Below, in pieces: positions 1 through 10,760 of a DNA stretch of 64,000 nucleotides. Each line of letters begins with the position of its first letter. The first letter of the stretch is position 1. The notes below the pieces were generated by a model. The model saw only the letters and a list, made by a program, of their open reading frames with translations, had not been told where the DNA came from and made no database searches. The translations under genes and the position numbers were made by a program. The stretch is from Arbacia lixula (taxonomy: Eukaryota > Echinodermata > Echinoidea > Arbacioida > Arbaciidae): the NCBI GenBank assembly GCA_963669155.1, contig OZ022580.1, positions 28,687,598 through 28,751,597 on the forward strand, read 5' to 3'.

Positions 1-365
1 TAGACTTCACATTGATGGACATGTTTCTGACGCATGGAATGAAGGTCTTTCAAGCTCTAGTTTGATAGTCAATGTTACTAGAACTTCGGTTTGAATCACT
101 AACGGTACTTGATGACATATTTTAAAAACCGTGATATGTTGTCATGAACTTAACATACTGCTGGCGCATGAAATGGAAGGTTTTTGAAGCACTTGTTACA
201 TATTCATATTCAATGTTACGAGAAGTTCAGTTTTAAATCACTTCACATACTTACTAACATTTTTTAAAGGCCGTGTAACATTGATAGATATGATTCTGAC
301 GCAGGTTTTTGAAGCATTTGTTTGATATAGAATGTTATGAGAAATCCAGATATATATTCACTAAA
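1..365. repeat. Degenerate tandem repeat, about 135-bp period
   Basis: Landmarks recur with a constant spacing. The CGCATG block is at 31 and again at 165, and the related CGCAGG block is near 300. Each unit also carries a GACATATTTTAAA- or CATTTTTTAAAGG-like block and a CAATGTTAC(T/G)AGAA block. About 2.6 units are present and the array probably continues beyond the left edge. No open frame spans it. It is a diverged satellite or minisatellite remnant. Confidence 0.7.
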
Positions 366-417
366 ATCGGCTCTTGATTTAGAGATGTTATTCAAGAGAC
401 TGAATTGTTGTGTTAAA

Positions 418-508
418 TTAACTCTGTATGCACCAGTGGGGCATTTCTGCACTAGTAATATACACCATTCCCATTGGGCAGTACGGATTCTGGCAGAGAA
501 GGAGTTAA
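418..508 (+). mobile_element. 91-bp TTAA-bounded miniature element, copy 1
   Basis: It starts TTAACTCTGTATGCACC and ends GGCAGAGAAGGAGTTAA, with GGGCATTTCTGCACTAG and ACACCATTCCCATTGGGCAG inside. Length and internal order match the other copies in the window. TTAACTC and GAGTTAA form short terminal inverted repeats. TTAA is the known target duplication of piggyBac-type transposons, so a non-autonomous piggyBac-like element is my inference. No transposase is seen nearby. Confidence 0.75.
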
Positions 509-3059
509 AATACCCGTGTAGGGCCCTGAAGGGTCATTGTCCTCGGACGGGTGAGAGGGGTTTAACCCTGCGTGTGCCAGACAACGTGTTGCTCTATGGG
601 AGTTCCTTGAAGTAAAAGAGATTGTTTTCCATGAGGAGCTAAATCCACTTTGAAAACTTACAGCGGTTGGTATTGCTCGTTTACTTAGTCTTAAAGTCTT
701 ATTCCACCAAAAGTGTTAATGTTTCTCATTGTTCCGATAACTCGTTTTTAAGTAATATTGATCCAGCCCCTTTTGGAGACAAGCTCTTCATATCTTGTGT
801 AAAATGTACGAGTTGTGCTGGAAGCATTACTCTCTTCCAGAATAGAACAATCTGCTCTGAAAATGATTGATCCTTCGAGGAGTGGGTGGGTAGAGATAAC
901 ATTACACGAATTGCCTCTCCATCCCCGAGGCCTCGCCTCCCCAGCTCCCCTCCCGGCCCATTTCGATCGCCTCCGTTGTCATGTTTGTGGCAACAATCAG
1001 GTGCGTTCTTAATATTATATCGTTGCGATCAATATCTTCATGATCAAGTTTGGTTGACGCTTCTAATTGAAATCATGATTGTGGACACCATTTATAAAGC
1101 ATTTTTTATTTGATTATTAATCAAATTCAATAACGGTTTGAGAAATCATATCCAAATGAATGAATAGCAGTTCACAAAAGATTTTATCATACTTACCTCA
1201 TAATGAGGGCATACAAATCGTGCAAATTATATATTTGATAGAATTTGACATGATGACAACATGCATTGCGTTATTATATCATGCTCTTACAAAATCTTTT
1301 CGTACAAACTGCTGTATTCCCTTCTGCAGTCTGGACATTCAGTGTATCTAGCTTTTCTCGAAACTTGTCAACAAGGTTTTCATATATACAAAACAAGTTT
1401 GGCATCGGATGCATGGATGATGATCACCCACACGATTTCAGTTATTGTGATGATGAAACACGGGCCTTCATGACAATATAGACATGATAGGCGCTTCTCA
1501 ATGATGCATCTTTATGCTATTGTCTCGCTCCACGTTTTCTTTGTTAGCCTGTGAGCATGTTGTGGCAAAGCTTTAGAATCTGATAAAGCAAGGTGAAAAT
1601 ACAGAAGGTTGTCTATATTCAGGTGGTTTTCCAAAATAGCTATATTTACTAAGGCCGAAACACTGACTGTTCTCCGAAGAAACGTGTTATTTACCACAAT
1701 TTCCAGTAACTCCTCACTAGCAAACATCCCAATGCAAAGTTTAGATCTGTTGTCACCTTAATTTGTCTCCTTATATAGTTGTTGGTAAACAAGTAGGGCG
1801 CACGGGTATATCGTAAACATTCTCAGTAAACGTGGTATCATCTAAAGAAGAAGAAAAATAAGAATAGTAGGAGACAAAAAAGAGGAGAAAATACAAAGCA
1901 ATAGTGAAAAGGTTGAGAAAAAGGAGAATGAATCAGCGGGATAAGACTGCCCCTTTCGACAGTGAATGAGTTTGTCTTCTCATGGAGATCGGATGCGTTA
2001 TGAACACTGATATATGATATTGACAATAACATCAAGTAACATATGCGTATAAACCTAACCGATAAACATGAGCTGAATCGAAAACGTGTTTGAGTCTTTT
2101 TAAAGCTGATCAAAATCATTATCAACGTGATTTATCTCCGTTAAAAATCGATACTTTGACTGTGATATTTAGAGCTTGTGCAATGAGCATGATTAGGGAG
2201 CGGCGACACATTTTTTTTCGTTCTATATACTGCCCTCTTTCGTCGGTGGATATGGTGCGTTATCATGTCTCTGATATGCATGTGTGACCCCTATCCCTGA
2301 CGTTGAGATGAAGGAAGACGAATACACGTTTTCCTATTCTTTATGTTGTTATTCCCCTTCCTGTCAGGCCTGGCGTTCTTACATGTTCCTCTCATACATG
2401 TCATATTCAACCTTATCTTCTATCTCCGCCCTAGTCATTACCCATTAATTTTTAAGCAATGAGTCTACTCAGTTATCTATGTATTATTTAACCTCTATCT
2501 CCGAAAGTCTTAGTATTTCATCTTCGCATCGTGTACCTCTTAAACGTTCTCTTTTCCGTCTGTATGTGTTTTGTCTGGTTAACCTAAACGACCGTCTAAG
2601 AAGAGTGGAAGCGATGATTCGGTTATAGAAAATTAAAAACTTGGTTATACTTAATTTTGAGTAACTTTGATCAAGCCTATATTGATAGGCCCAAGAACAT
2701 TAGCAATTTATTTTGTCGTGAATCTCCATGCTAACTGCATGTATGTTTCATTTCCATTTATTCCAACAGTGATGATATTAAAGTAAATAGAAGTATGCCG
2801 TTTTACAGCTTCTTGGCATAACGAAATCACTGAGCAACTAAAATATAATTGTATGTCTTTCTCTGGGGGCATTTTTTCGTAATCTTAAACATCTGAATAT
2901 TTAGCTGCGAGCTTGCATTTTCTTTGCATTTAAGAGAGTTCCATGTCCGCGCTACCCTCCATTTACACAGGGAGCCTTGCCCAATGTCATTAGCGTCGTC
3001 CAAACACTGATACATTTCTAGTGTTTGCACGGGACTAGAATATACTACGCAGAGACGCA
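509..3059. other. Non-coding flank, no gene recognised
   Basis: AT-rich sequence with only short, unsupported open frames (under 100 codons). Positions 1840-1930 are purine-rich (GAAGAAGAAA type). Nothing here resembles a known domain, an RNA gene or a convincing exon. Because it lies upstream of the candidate DIRAS promoter, I treat it as intergenic. Confidence 0.5.
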
Positions 3060-3519
3060 TCGCGCGGCTAAAATAAGTCCCGCAACATTTTCCAGCGCGA
3101 AATTATTCTCGATATTGGCGCCTAGCCATCACTCAAGCAACCAATCAGGCGTGAGATATTTTGCTGACGTCACAGACCCGAGCGGTTGATTTTTCATTGA
3201 TCGTCAATTGCATTATCGTGCAGTGGTATGTGTAGGTACCTTGATACAATCTGTACCGAGCTCGGCTAGATGCGTGTTCTATATGATGACGTCCATCCAT
3301 GTATTGGCAGGCGATATCAGCTTACCGGGGATGCTATTGTAGCGAATACGTTTTTACTACTCGCACCATACATGCTTTTAGGTGCCATTGCATCGCGGTT
3401 TGTTTACTCTGCACGGACTAAAGCGTAGGATTCCACAACACACGTTTGGACCTTCAACTCCGATTCGTCTCCAAATCTACGATCGAGTATATAGGAGATG
3501 TAGCCGGGAAGAAAAGCCC
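3060..3519 (+). promoter_or_regulatory. Candidate DIRAS promoter
   Basis: GC and CpG content rise here compared with both flanks. A CCAAT box lies at 3141-3145 and a perfect palindromic cAMP-response element, TGACGTCA, at 3165-3172, about 20 bp apart. A TATA-like GTATATAGG lies at 3487-3495. These are the usual parts of a CREB/NF-Y type promoter. The exact start site cannot be set from sequence: a CCAAT/CRE promoter could start near 3240, a TATA-driven one near 3520. CREB control of a DIRAS gene is my inference. Confidence 0.45.
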
Positions 3520-3884
3520 CGCCACTTTCCGTCTTATCACCATTGACAATCACTTCAGTAAATCCGCCACCTCATTAGAAGATCGCATCCGTAGATTGTT
3601 TTTGATTTAAAGTTCATCTCCGTCGTATATTACTCTGGAGACTCTTGTTCTCTGAGACGTCAAGACGTTGCCTGAGTTACGGATCGTCTCGGATATTTTC
3701 TTACTCTGTCATTTGGTGAGGAAGGAAAGGATTTCCAGAGAGAGGGACAAAGAGGGGGAGGGAAGGAACTACCATTTCCTACCATTAGCCAAGGGCTTCT
3801 CTCCACTTGGAATTCTTCGACTTTGGTTGCTCATCTTCGGAGCATTGAGCCGTTGAACTGGCTGCCAGTATTACAACTATCGAG
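3520..3884 (+). other. Candidate non-coding first exon of the DIRAS gene
   Basis: It ends in ACTATCGAG followed by GTAAAC, a good 5' splice site with GT at 3885. There is no ATG on the plus strand from 3501 to 3884, where about six would be expected by chance. The first ATG after joining to the acceptor at 55710 is exactly the DIRAS start. This is the pattern of a 5' untranslated leader. The link is an inference, since no transcript data are available. The upstream limit is uncertain by some 280 bp. Confidence 0.45.
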
Positions 3885-4056
3885 GTAAACCATTCATCCT
3901 TATTTGATCAGACAGTCAGAAATACAGGAGTCGCCATTGTCATCATAAACCTAATGATTCACATTCATATTGTTGGGGATAATGTACATGAAGGTCATGG
4001 TCATACGGTAATGCTGATCACAACAATATCTCCATATACGTTTATGATCTGTTATC

Positions 4057-4058
<2 letters not shown>

Positions 4059-4094
<36 letters not shown>
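4059..4094. repeat. (AT)n microsatellite
   Basis: About 18 uninterrupted AT units. Confidence 0.95.
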
Positions 4095-4096
<2 letters not shown>

Positions 4097-4193
4097 ACTT
4101 ATTACAGTTATCACTATGCCTTGTGTCGACATTGTGAGAGACAATGTGCATTTATATCAATATGAGATAAGAATGAGTGTATTTTATATGTAA

Positions 4194-4330
4194 AGTGGCC
4201 TTTATAGACAGGCGTGATTACATGGAAAGTGTCCTTGAGTGACTTGTGGACAGGTCTCTATACAGACATGTAGTGCTTTCATATAATATTATTATGTAGA
4301 CAGGTTTATCTGTACATTGTGTTTATATTT
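4194..4330. repeat. Degenerate AGGTGGTC-type dispersed repeat
   Basis: It contains CCTTTATAGACAGGCGTG, GTGGACAGGTCTCTATACAG and AGACAGGTTTATCTG. These resemble the GTGAAAC...CAGGTGGTCTTTAT family seen at 20329, 40826, 46313 and 48797. Boundaries are loose and the copy is heavily diverged. Confidence 0.35.
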
Positions 4331-5529
4331 ATTGTCTAAGTATGATCATTTCATATCTTGGACAGATCTGATTCAATGAAAAGATAAGACGGAACCCTCT
4401 GGATTTGACTATTTATCTATGTTATGATCACCCATGCATTCCTACTATGCATACACACGCATAATTGTGTTGTCAAGTAGGAACGCCATGTCATACTCCC
4501 TCTGCATCGTCGGCGATGGCTTGAGGTGATAAGATTAGACTTACAAATTTTATTTGGCTTGGGTCGTGGATTGATTAGACATAACTAAGGTGACGATGGC
4601 AATAGAAATGTATTTTAACATTTTTTTTAATGGAGTTCAACTGGAGCAGTTATATCATATAAATTTACAATTTACCAATTGGTTTCAACCAGTACAAACT
4701 GGGATTTAAATGGGGTTTAAGTTAACCGGCTATCCCATTTTAATTTACAAGGTCACCAGCTGGCTGAAGATGGTTTCACCTGCACTGCTTCCAATTCGTT
4801 TTACAACGGTTGTTCTACTAGACCTGTTATTTCATCTCAATTGCCAGGTTTAGCAGTATACAAAGAATATACAGCTATGAGAGGGCCGGTACGGAGTGTA
4901 CAAAGGCAGCCGAATGTGTTGTCAACTATGCCAAAGTTACCACGTGCACATGATCCTTCAGAACCACAAAAAATGCATCATTTGCTTTACAGAATGGGCA
5001 CCAACAAAAAATAAAAAAATACCTTGCAAAAAGTTACGGTACAACATTTACCAATGCATGGCATATAACTATTACACATTTGGCGAATTTCATCTTAAAT
5101 CATTTTTTTTTTGCATTTTTATCTCCTAAATCATGTAAATATGCTAGAATGATCCAAATTGCTCATAATTTGGGTTATAATGCAAACTAGAATGCATTAT
5201 TGGAACATTTGTTGAAGTCGGAGAATTCGTAGGAGATTCTTACATCCATTCTATGATAGGCTTATACTCTGCGCCAATGAGACATCTTTGCACATATAAT
5301 GCACACACGGGAGTCTGGCAAGGAAAGACGTAACAGGATAACTTTCAGCTTGATTTGCTTTCTGCAAAGTTGATTTTTGAGCCGTGATTTTCCCTAACTG
5401 GTCCTACTTAATTCCATTGAATACATTTCCACATTGAGACCAGTTCACATATCGAAACAAAAAGTGTGACTGGAACCAGGTGGTTTATCATTACTTGTTT
5501 TTACCTTCCATATTGATTCCTTCCTGAAT
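4331..5529. other. Non-coding intron block with many AACTGG/CCAGTT motifs
   Basis: No gene is seen. From about 4635 the hexamer AACTGG, or its complement CCAGTT, and near variants appear repeatedly (4639, 4698, 5398, 5440). The density continues into the duplicated region that follows. Confidence 0.4.
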
Positions 5530-6690
5530 TCTTCAAACAAGCTATTAACTAGTGGAACTGGAAGTACATCCTCCAGACCAGTTTTAAATTGTCCCAACAG
5601 CTCAAGAAGGACAGGTTTCGGTTTAGTACCAACAACTTCTATTTGATGTGCATCATAGATCTCTAAGAATAACTTTAAGTTAACTGGGTCCAGTTGAAAT
5701 TCTAAGTTCCAGTTGGAATTTCCAACTGGTGGTAACTGGTTTGTTCTTTCATGTCATTTGGGGTATTTTTGTTTGCCTACACACTTCATAATCAGATTGT
5801 AGGTATTGAAATAGCTTGGACTACCAACGCCAAATGACACCTCCATCACCCTCGCGTAATCATACTCCCATTAACAAAAGTCGTGAAAGTCATTTAGGCT
5901 ATTATATCTCTTTGTCATCACGTGCTATTTATATATTTGTAATTCTATTCCGCCATAATCCGACCTTTAATGAATATTCATCATTCTTGGCTTAAGCACA
6001 CAATCATGACATTGCCGGTAATGAATCATCTTCCAGAAAGTTCATTAAGGCCTAGGGTCACTGTATCATTTTCGCGGAAATCTAATCAGTGTGGGTTTAA
6101 ACAAAAAACAAGTTCCAAGATCACCAATTGGCCTTGATCAGAGAAGCTTCAACTGTATTCGTCGTTTGTAAACTGGATATTTAAAAACGTGCTTTTCCAT
6201 TTCATATTGAAACTACTTCACATTTGTAATGAGCAGATTCTAGTGCCACGAAGTACGGGTTTCATTTAAGAACCATCAACTATTTATTTGACGTGCATCA
6301 ATGATCTGTCAGGAATAACTGAGGAATGCCTAACTGGTCGTAACTGTTTTGTTCATTTGGGGTAATGTATATGCCTTCACACATAATAGTAGGTACTGAA
6401 GTGGCCTGTGCTTTCAACGCCAAAAGACACCTCTATCCCTCTTACGTCATCCTACTCTTATTAACAAAACACAGTCGTGAAAGTCATTTAGGCTATAATA
6501 TATATTTAACATGTCGTCACGTGCTATTTATATATTTACAACTCTATTCCGCTACAATCCGGCCATCATGAATATTACGCTTTGCTAAAACACCCAGTCA
6601 TGAGAGGAACAGTCGTGAATCATCTTCCAGAAAGTTCATTAAGGACTCTGGTCACTGCATTATTTCGTGGAAACATAATTAGTGTGTGTT
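5530..6690. repeat. Two-copy tandem duplication, 594-bp offset
   Basis: Copy 1 (about 5560-6100) and copy 2 (about 6150-6690) share the same order of blocks. TCGTGAAAGTCATTTAGGCT occurs at 5881 and 6475, and GAATCATCTTCCAGAAAG at 6023 and 6617, so both are exactly 594 bp apart. GTCACGTGCTATTTATATAT is also shared, as is a preceding AACTGGT-GGTAACTG block. Between the blocks the copies have drifted with small indels. No coding frame is shared. Confidence 0.8.
5709..5739. promoter_or_regulatory. Palindrome plus CP2/Grainyhead-like paired sites
   Basis: CCAGTTGGAA, one T, then TTCCAACTGG make a perfect 10+10 palindrome. It is followed by a CTGG at 5736, six bases after the CTGG at 5726-5729. 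CNRG-N6-CNRG is the known CP2/LSF site arrangement, and AACTGGTT matches Grainyhead-type sites. The equivalent place in the second duplicate copy keeps only CTGG-N6-CTGT. Binding is not shown by sequence alone. Confidence 0.3.
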
Positions 6691-6699
6691 TACCAAGGA

Positions 6700-7360
6700 C
6701 AATTAGGTAAACGGCTCAGCGTTTAATCAAAAGACTTGATGTTGAATATGCTTGTGCCAGCACGTATTAATGGCAGATGCGGTCAGACGGAGAGAGGGAG
6801 AGCGAGAGGGAGATGAGAGGGGGGGGGGGGGTCGTGTTGTTGTCAATACGTTAAATGCCATGGATGCATCTTGGCCCAGATAATACACGCAGATCCAATA
6901 AAGCAGCAGGTTTGTCAAACACATAAAGGCTTAAACTGTCTTTGCCTTATAGTTGTTGTTTTTTCGGGTATTAAGAGGTCCAATGTAATTATTATACTAT
7001 TTTGAAATCACTGCTTTCTATAATCTATGTGTGTGTATTTATGCTTTTGTATGCATTGCTCTGTGTATTCCTCTTAATTCTAGTAATAAGTCTATGTATG
7101 TGTGTGTGTGTGTGTTTAATACATTTGTGTGTAAATTGCTTGTCTAGACGTGTAATGTATGAGAGCGAGTTACCAATCGAGTAAACTCCTGTAACTGAAT
7201 CTATATATATCCAAATGAATGTATGTATCCATATTATGTACGATTGTTTGAATGTCACATGTGTGTTTAAATGTGTGTGTTTTAAATGTTAGTATATGTA
7301 TGTGTATGTTTGTGTACGTTATGCTTGTAAGCGTTTGTGTGTTCATAAGTATAGTATACA
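6700..7360. other. Non-coding, G13 run and GT-rich stretches
   Basis: Purine-rich GAGAGGGAGA leads into a G run at 6819-6831. Short GT tracts lie at 7024-7120 and 7258-7345. No gene is recognised; open frames here are GT/CA-repeat artefacts. Confidence 0.6.
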
Positions 7361-7365
7361 AATAT

Positions 7366-7528
7366 ACCAAGCTCTGAGGTTTTATAGTGGAAATTATTTA
7401 TCTGAAGAAGGACTGGCACAGTACTATTTTTTTTCGAGGGGCGACGCCCACGAGGTAAAAATAGTAACTGATGCCAGTCCCTCCGAAGATAGATAATTTC
7501 CACTATATTTTCGAACTCAAAGCTTGGT
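7366..7528. mobile_element. Palindromic foldback miniature element
   Basis: The left arm ACCAAGCTCTGAGGTTTTAT and ATAGTGGAAATTATTTATCT is answered on the right by the complement, ending TCAAAGCTTGGT. The inner arms GAAGGACTGGCA and TGCCAGTCC also pair. The turn is GGGCG-A-CGCCC near 7438-7450, so almost the whole 163 bp can fold into one hairpin. There is no coding capacity. This is the form of a miniature inverted-repeat element; the parent family is unknown. Confidence 0.75.
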
Positions 7529-7599
7529 ATTTGTTTTATTTTGTAAAACAATAACAAATTGTAGCATACAGGCCACAAATGCTCTGCGCTGGACCTTTC

Positions 7600-8130
7600 C
7601 GTCTGTCCCTATATCGGTTCATCCCGGGTAAATTCGCGACACGCCGCGCACTGCATTCACTGTGCACTAATTTACGTCTGTTCAGTTCCGACCGACCGAG
7701 AATGTAAACAAACATGGCGACCTCCTATGACCGAGTTCGGTTTGACCTACTGCAAGTGGCAAAAGAGAAATTTATACCATTTACCAAATAGTTCAAATAC
7801 GAAGAAAGTGATCAAATTCGGCGTGGATGTTTTTCGTGAATATTGCTTTAAGCGACGAACATAGGAGCCCGATTCATTTATTTCTAAATTTCATGCGGCT
7901 TGGAAATTCAAGTTGCGCCTCGGCCGCAACACCGAGGGAGTTCCCCCGGCGCGCTCAACGATTTTCTGCTTAAACGCAAAAAACAGCTGGAAAGAAATGT
8001 ATCGCGTACTGCTCGCAGTCAAGGCAAATTATGTTACCAGGTAGTGAGCATGCGCAGTATTGCCAAGGATGAAAATAGTAAACAGAGCATGCGCAGTTCT
8101 CCCCATGAAAAAAATTGTGAAAAATATCCG
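7600..8130 (+). pseudogene. CpG-rich block with a broken coding-like frame
   Basis: CpG density is far above the surrounding intron. ACAAACATGGCG at 7710-7719 is a good translation-start context. The frame opens MATSYDRVRFDLL and stops after 25 codons (TAG at 7789). A second frame, offset by one base, continues from about 7829 (VFREYCFKRR), stops at 7862, and is then open for 60 codons (7865-8041, TAG 8042). It ends at ACCAG followed by GTAGTG, which could be a weak splice donor. Two NRF1-like GCATGCGCAGT sites lie at 8048 and 8089. I do not recognise the protein. The mix of stops and a frameshift suggests a decayed gene or transposon piece. Confidence 0.35.
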
Positions 8131-8413
8131 GAGCTGAGGCAGATATAGTCAAATTATTTTGTAGTCTGCGAGCATCAATTGACCAATCACGTTCCCAGAA
8201 TACTCATGAATATTCATAGAAGGGATATAAGCACATTACCAACATCTAACCATGTACGTGTACGAGATATATGAACGAGCAAGCTGGCATGCGTGCCTGC
8301 CTGTCACGACTATACTGTAGGTAAGATGTGTATGGTACTAATCGAGTTACTGCAGTGACGCACGTATAAGATGGGAACAGACGGGCGTACACGTAGACGG
8401 ATATGGCGGCGGA

Positions 8414-8610
8414 GGGGGGGGGGGGGGGAGAGAGTGGCAGTCGTGAGGAATCAACCCATTTCAGTATGGAGAGGATTTATGTGATCATGTAGAAGCTTAA
8501 TTCGTCTGGCGTGTGTCTGTGTGTGTGTGTGGGGGGGGGGGGGGTTGCCTCGTGGAATCAACCCAATTCAGTATGGAGAGGATTACGTGATGATGTGGAA
8601 CCGTAATTCG
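8414..8610. repeat. Tandem duplication headed by poly-G runs
   Basis: Two copies, 107 bp apart, each begin with a G run (8414-8428 and 8531-8544). Each then carries GTG(A)GGAATCAACCCA, TTCAGTATGGAGAGGATT, a TGTGATNATGT block and TAATTCGT. The second copy is preceded by a short GT tract. This is a local duplication that includes the G tract. Confidence 0.8.
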
Positions 8611-8726
8611 TAATGTGCTCAGCATTTATAAGCAGTGGTTTGCGCAACATGAATGGATGGATGGATAGGAATATGTTTTGATAATTACACGCCTCCCGCT
8701 CGTTTATAGGCCATTGTGAAACAAAA

Positions 8727-8735
8727 AACTACTGG

Positions 8736-8783
<48 letters not shown>

Positions 8784-8830
8784 CACTAGTACTAGTACTA
8801 CTACCACTACTACTACTACCACTACTACTT

Positions 8831-8864
<34 letters not shown>

Positions 8865-8889
8865 CACTACTACTTCTACTACTACTACA

Positions 8890-8920
<31 letters not shown>

Positions 8921-8956
8921 ATTCTTCTAATACTACTGCTGCTTCTACTACTACTA

Positions 8957-8987
<31 letters not shown>

Positions 8988-9315
8988 CATTACTACTACT
9001 ACCACTAGTACTTCTTCTTCTACTTCTACTACTACTACTGGCACTACTACTACTACTACTACTACTACTGGTACTACTACTAGTGCTACTACTACTACTA
9101 CTATCACTACTACTACTTCTACTACTACTGCTACCACTACTACTGCTACTACTACCTACCACTACTTCTACTACTACTACTACTACTACTACTATCACTA
9201 CTACTGCTTCTACTACTACTACTACTTCTACTGCTAATACCACTTCTACTTCTTTATTCCCTACATGCATTTATAGTACTGATATTACTACTTCTAATAC
9301 TAGTAGTATGGGCAA
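8727..9315. repeat. Large (ACT)n microsatellite, about 590 bp
   Basis: Nearly pure ACT/CTA/TAC triplets with scattered point variants. The long poly-Thr, poly-Ser and poly-Val frames on both strands are artefacts of this repeat and are not proteins. It is by far the longest triplet array in the window. Confidence 0.95.
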
Positions 9316-10090
9316 TAACACTGTTCTATTCTGACTACTAACTAAAGCAGTAGAAGGTGCAAGTCGAAATTATTTGGTTGACTGGAATCATAATTCTATG
9401 ATTGAAAGAGTTCAATATCTTTTCAACCAACATTCAAATAAAAAAAAATCAATATTTGATAACATTGCAAAATATTTCTTAACTCCGTGTGGCGACTTTG
9501 GAGTATGATATTGACAGCCAATTTTTACCGAAGTGACAGGAAGTTGTTATTGCTTTCTTCTACCTATTATCTGAAAAAGGGAAATTCCATGTAAATCGAA
9601 ATATATCTCACGCTAGAGAGTGATTATTGAACGCGCAGGATATGACTCTCCTCCATAAAGATCACTTTTTGTTTATTACCCCACTTTGCCTGCCTGTAAA
9701 TTGGACAGGCATCGTTATGTCTCCTCGCCGGCTATTACCTAGGCGCAAAATTGAATGATCTGCCTTACGAACGACGTGTATGGATAATGGGTAGGTGGGG
9801 GGGGGGGGGGGGGGGACAGACGCATGCGCACATTCCTTGATATCCTTAACCCACCTGGCTCCAGGCAAAATGCTACACTGATGTAAAAACGGTATAATAT
9901 AAACACGCTCAAACAGATGGAGCTAACATTGCTAACTGGTGAGGAATTCGTGATGGTGAATGTGCGGAAAGATGGGGACTTTCTCCACGTTTTATACAAA
10001 CATATGTCTTTCAAATAAAACATTCACAAACAATTCTCTACCTGTATATACCTTACCAACAGCATTATCGCCCCCTGCTCCCCCCGCCCA
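9316..10090. other. Non-coding, G19 run only
   Basis: A run of 19 G lies at 9797-9815. No gene, RNA or known mobile element is seen in the rest. Confidence 0.6.
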
Positions 10091-10325
10091 GCTCGCACTC
10101 CCTGTCTCCGTCTCTCTCGGATCACGTATTTCTCTCTATTCCTCTCACATTCTCTCTCGTTTTCCCTACTCTCTTAATCCACTATTTGTATACCTTTCTC
10201 TGTCTATCGTCTTTCTATCATTCACTCGCTCTTGTTTTATCTCTTCTCTTCCTACCCCCTCTCCCACCCCCCCCCCCCCCCCACCCTCACTCCTCCATTC
10301 CTCTTCCTCTCCTCCAGAGAGAGGG
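10091..10325. repeat. CT-rich tract with C16 run
   Basis: Long polypyrimidine sequence (TCTCT, CCTCC) with a C run at 10267-10282. Open frames across it are low-complexity. Confidence 0.85.
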
Positions 10326-10505
10326 GAATGACAGTGGGCAAGCACCAGCTGCCAGTATGCTCTCTCTTTCGCTGTCAAACCTTAGTTTCTCTCCCTCCAC
10401 ACTCCCTTTATTTTCTCTTCCTCTCTTAGGGAAGAAGGGGGGGGGGCGCATCTCACAGCCCCCTTGGAATGACAGTGAACAAGCACCAGCTGCAAGCATC
10501 CGTCT
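10326..10505. repeat. Two-copy block, 141 bp apart
   Basis: GAATGACAGTGGGCAAGCAC at 10326 recurs as GAATGACAGTGAACAAGCAC at 10467. Both are followed by CAGCTGC(C/A)AG(T/C)AT. The spacer is CT-rich and ends in a G10 run at 10437-10446. Confidence 0.75.
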
Positions 10506-10589
10506 CGGATGGTTTCCGGCTAAATGTTGAGGAAATTAAAAATTGACTTAATACACGTTTGGGAGTTGGCCGAAATGGCGAAATTCATC

Positions 10590-10643
10590 AAGGTGTGAAC
10601 TCTATTCTTTTCTCAAAGTACAGAGTGACGAGAAGAGGGCGGA

Positions 10644-10682
<39 letters not shown>

Positions 10683-10760
10683 AGACAGAGAAGGACACAG
10701 TTAGGGAGGTGTGGGGATATACATAGAGAGAAAGAAATAGAAAGATATAAAGAGGGGAAA
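10590..10760. repeat. GA-rich tract with (GA)n
   Basis: A pure GA array lies at 10647-10674, and purine-rich sequence continues to about 10757. Confidence 0.9.

Noticed and set aside
8685-9334. Long poly-Thr, poly-Ser and poly-Val frames on both strands
   Set aside because: They are translations of the ACT triplet array, with no non-repetitive domain.
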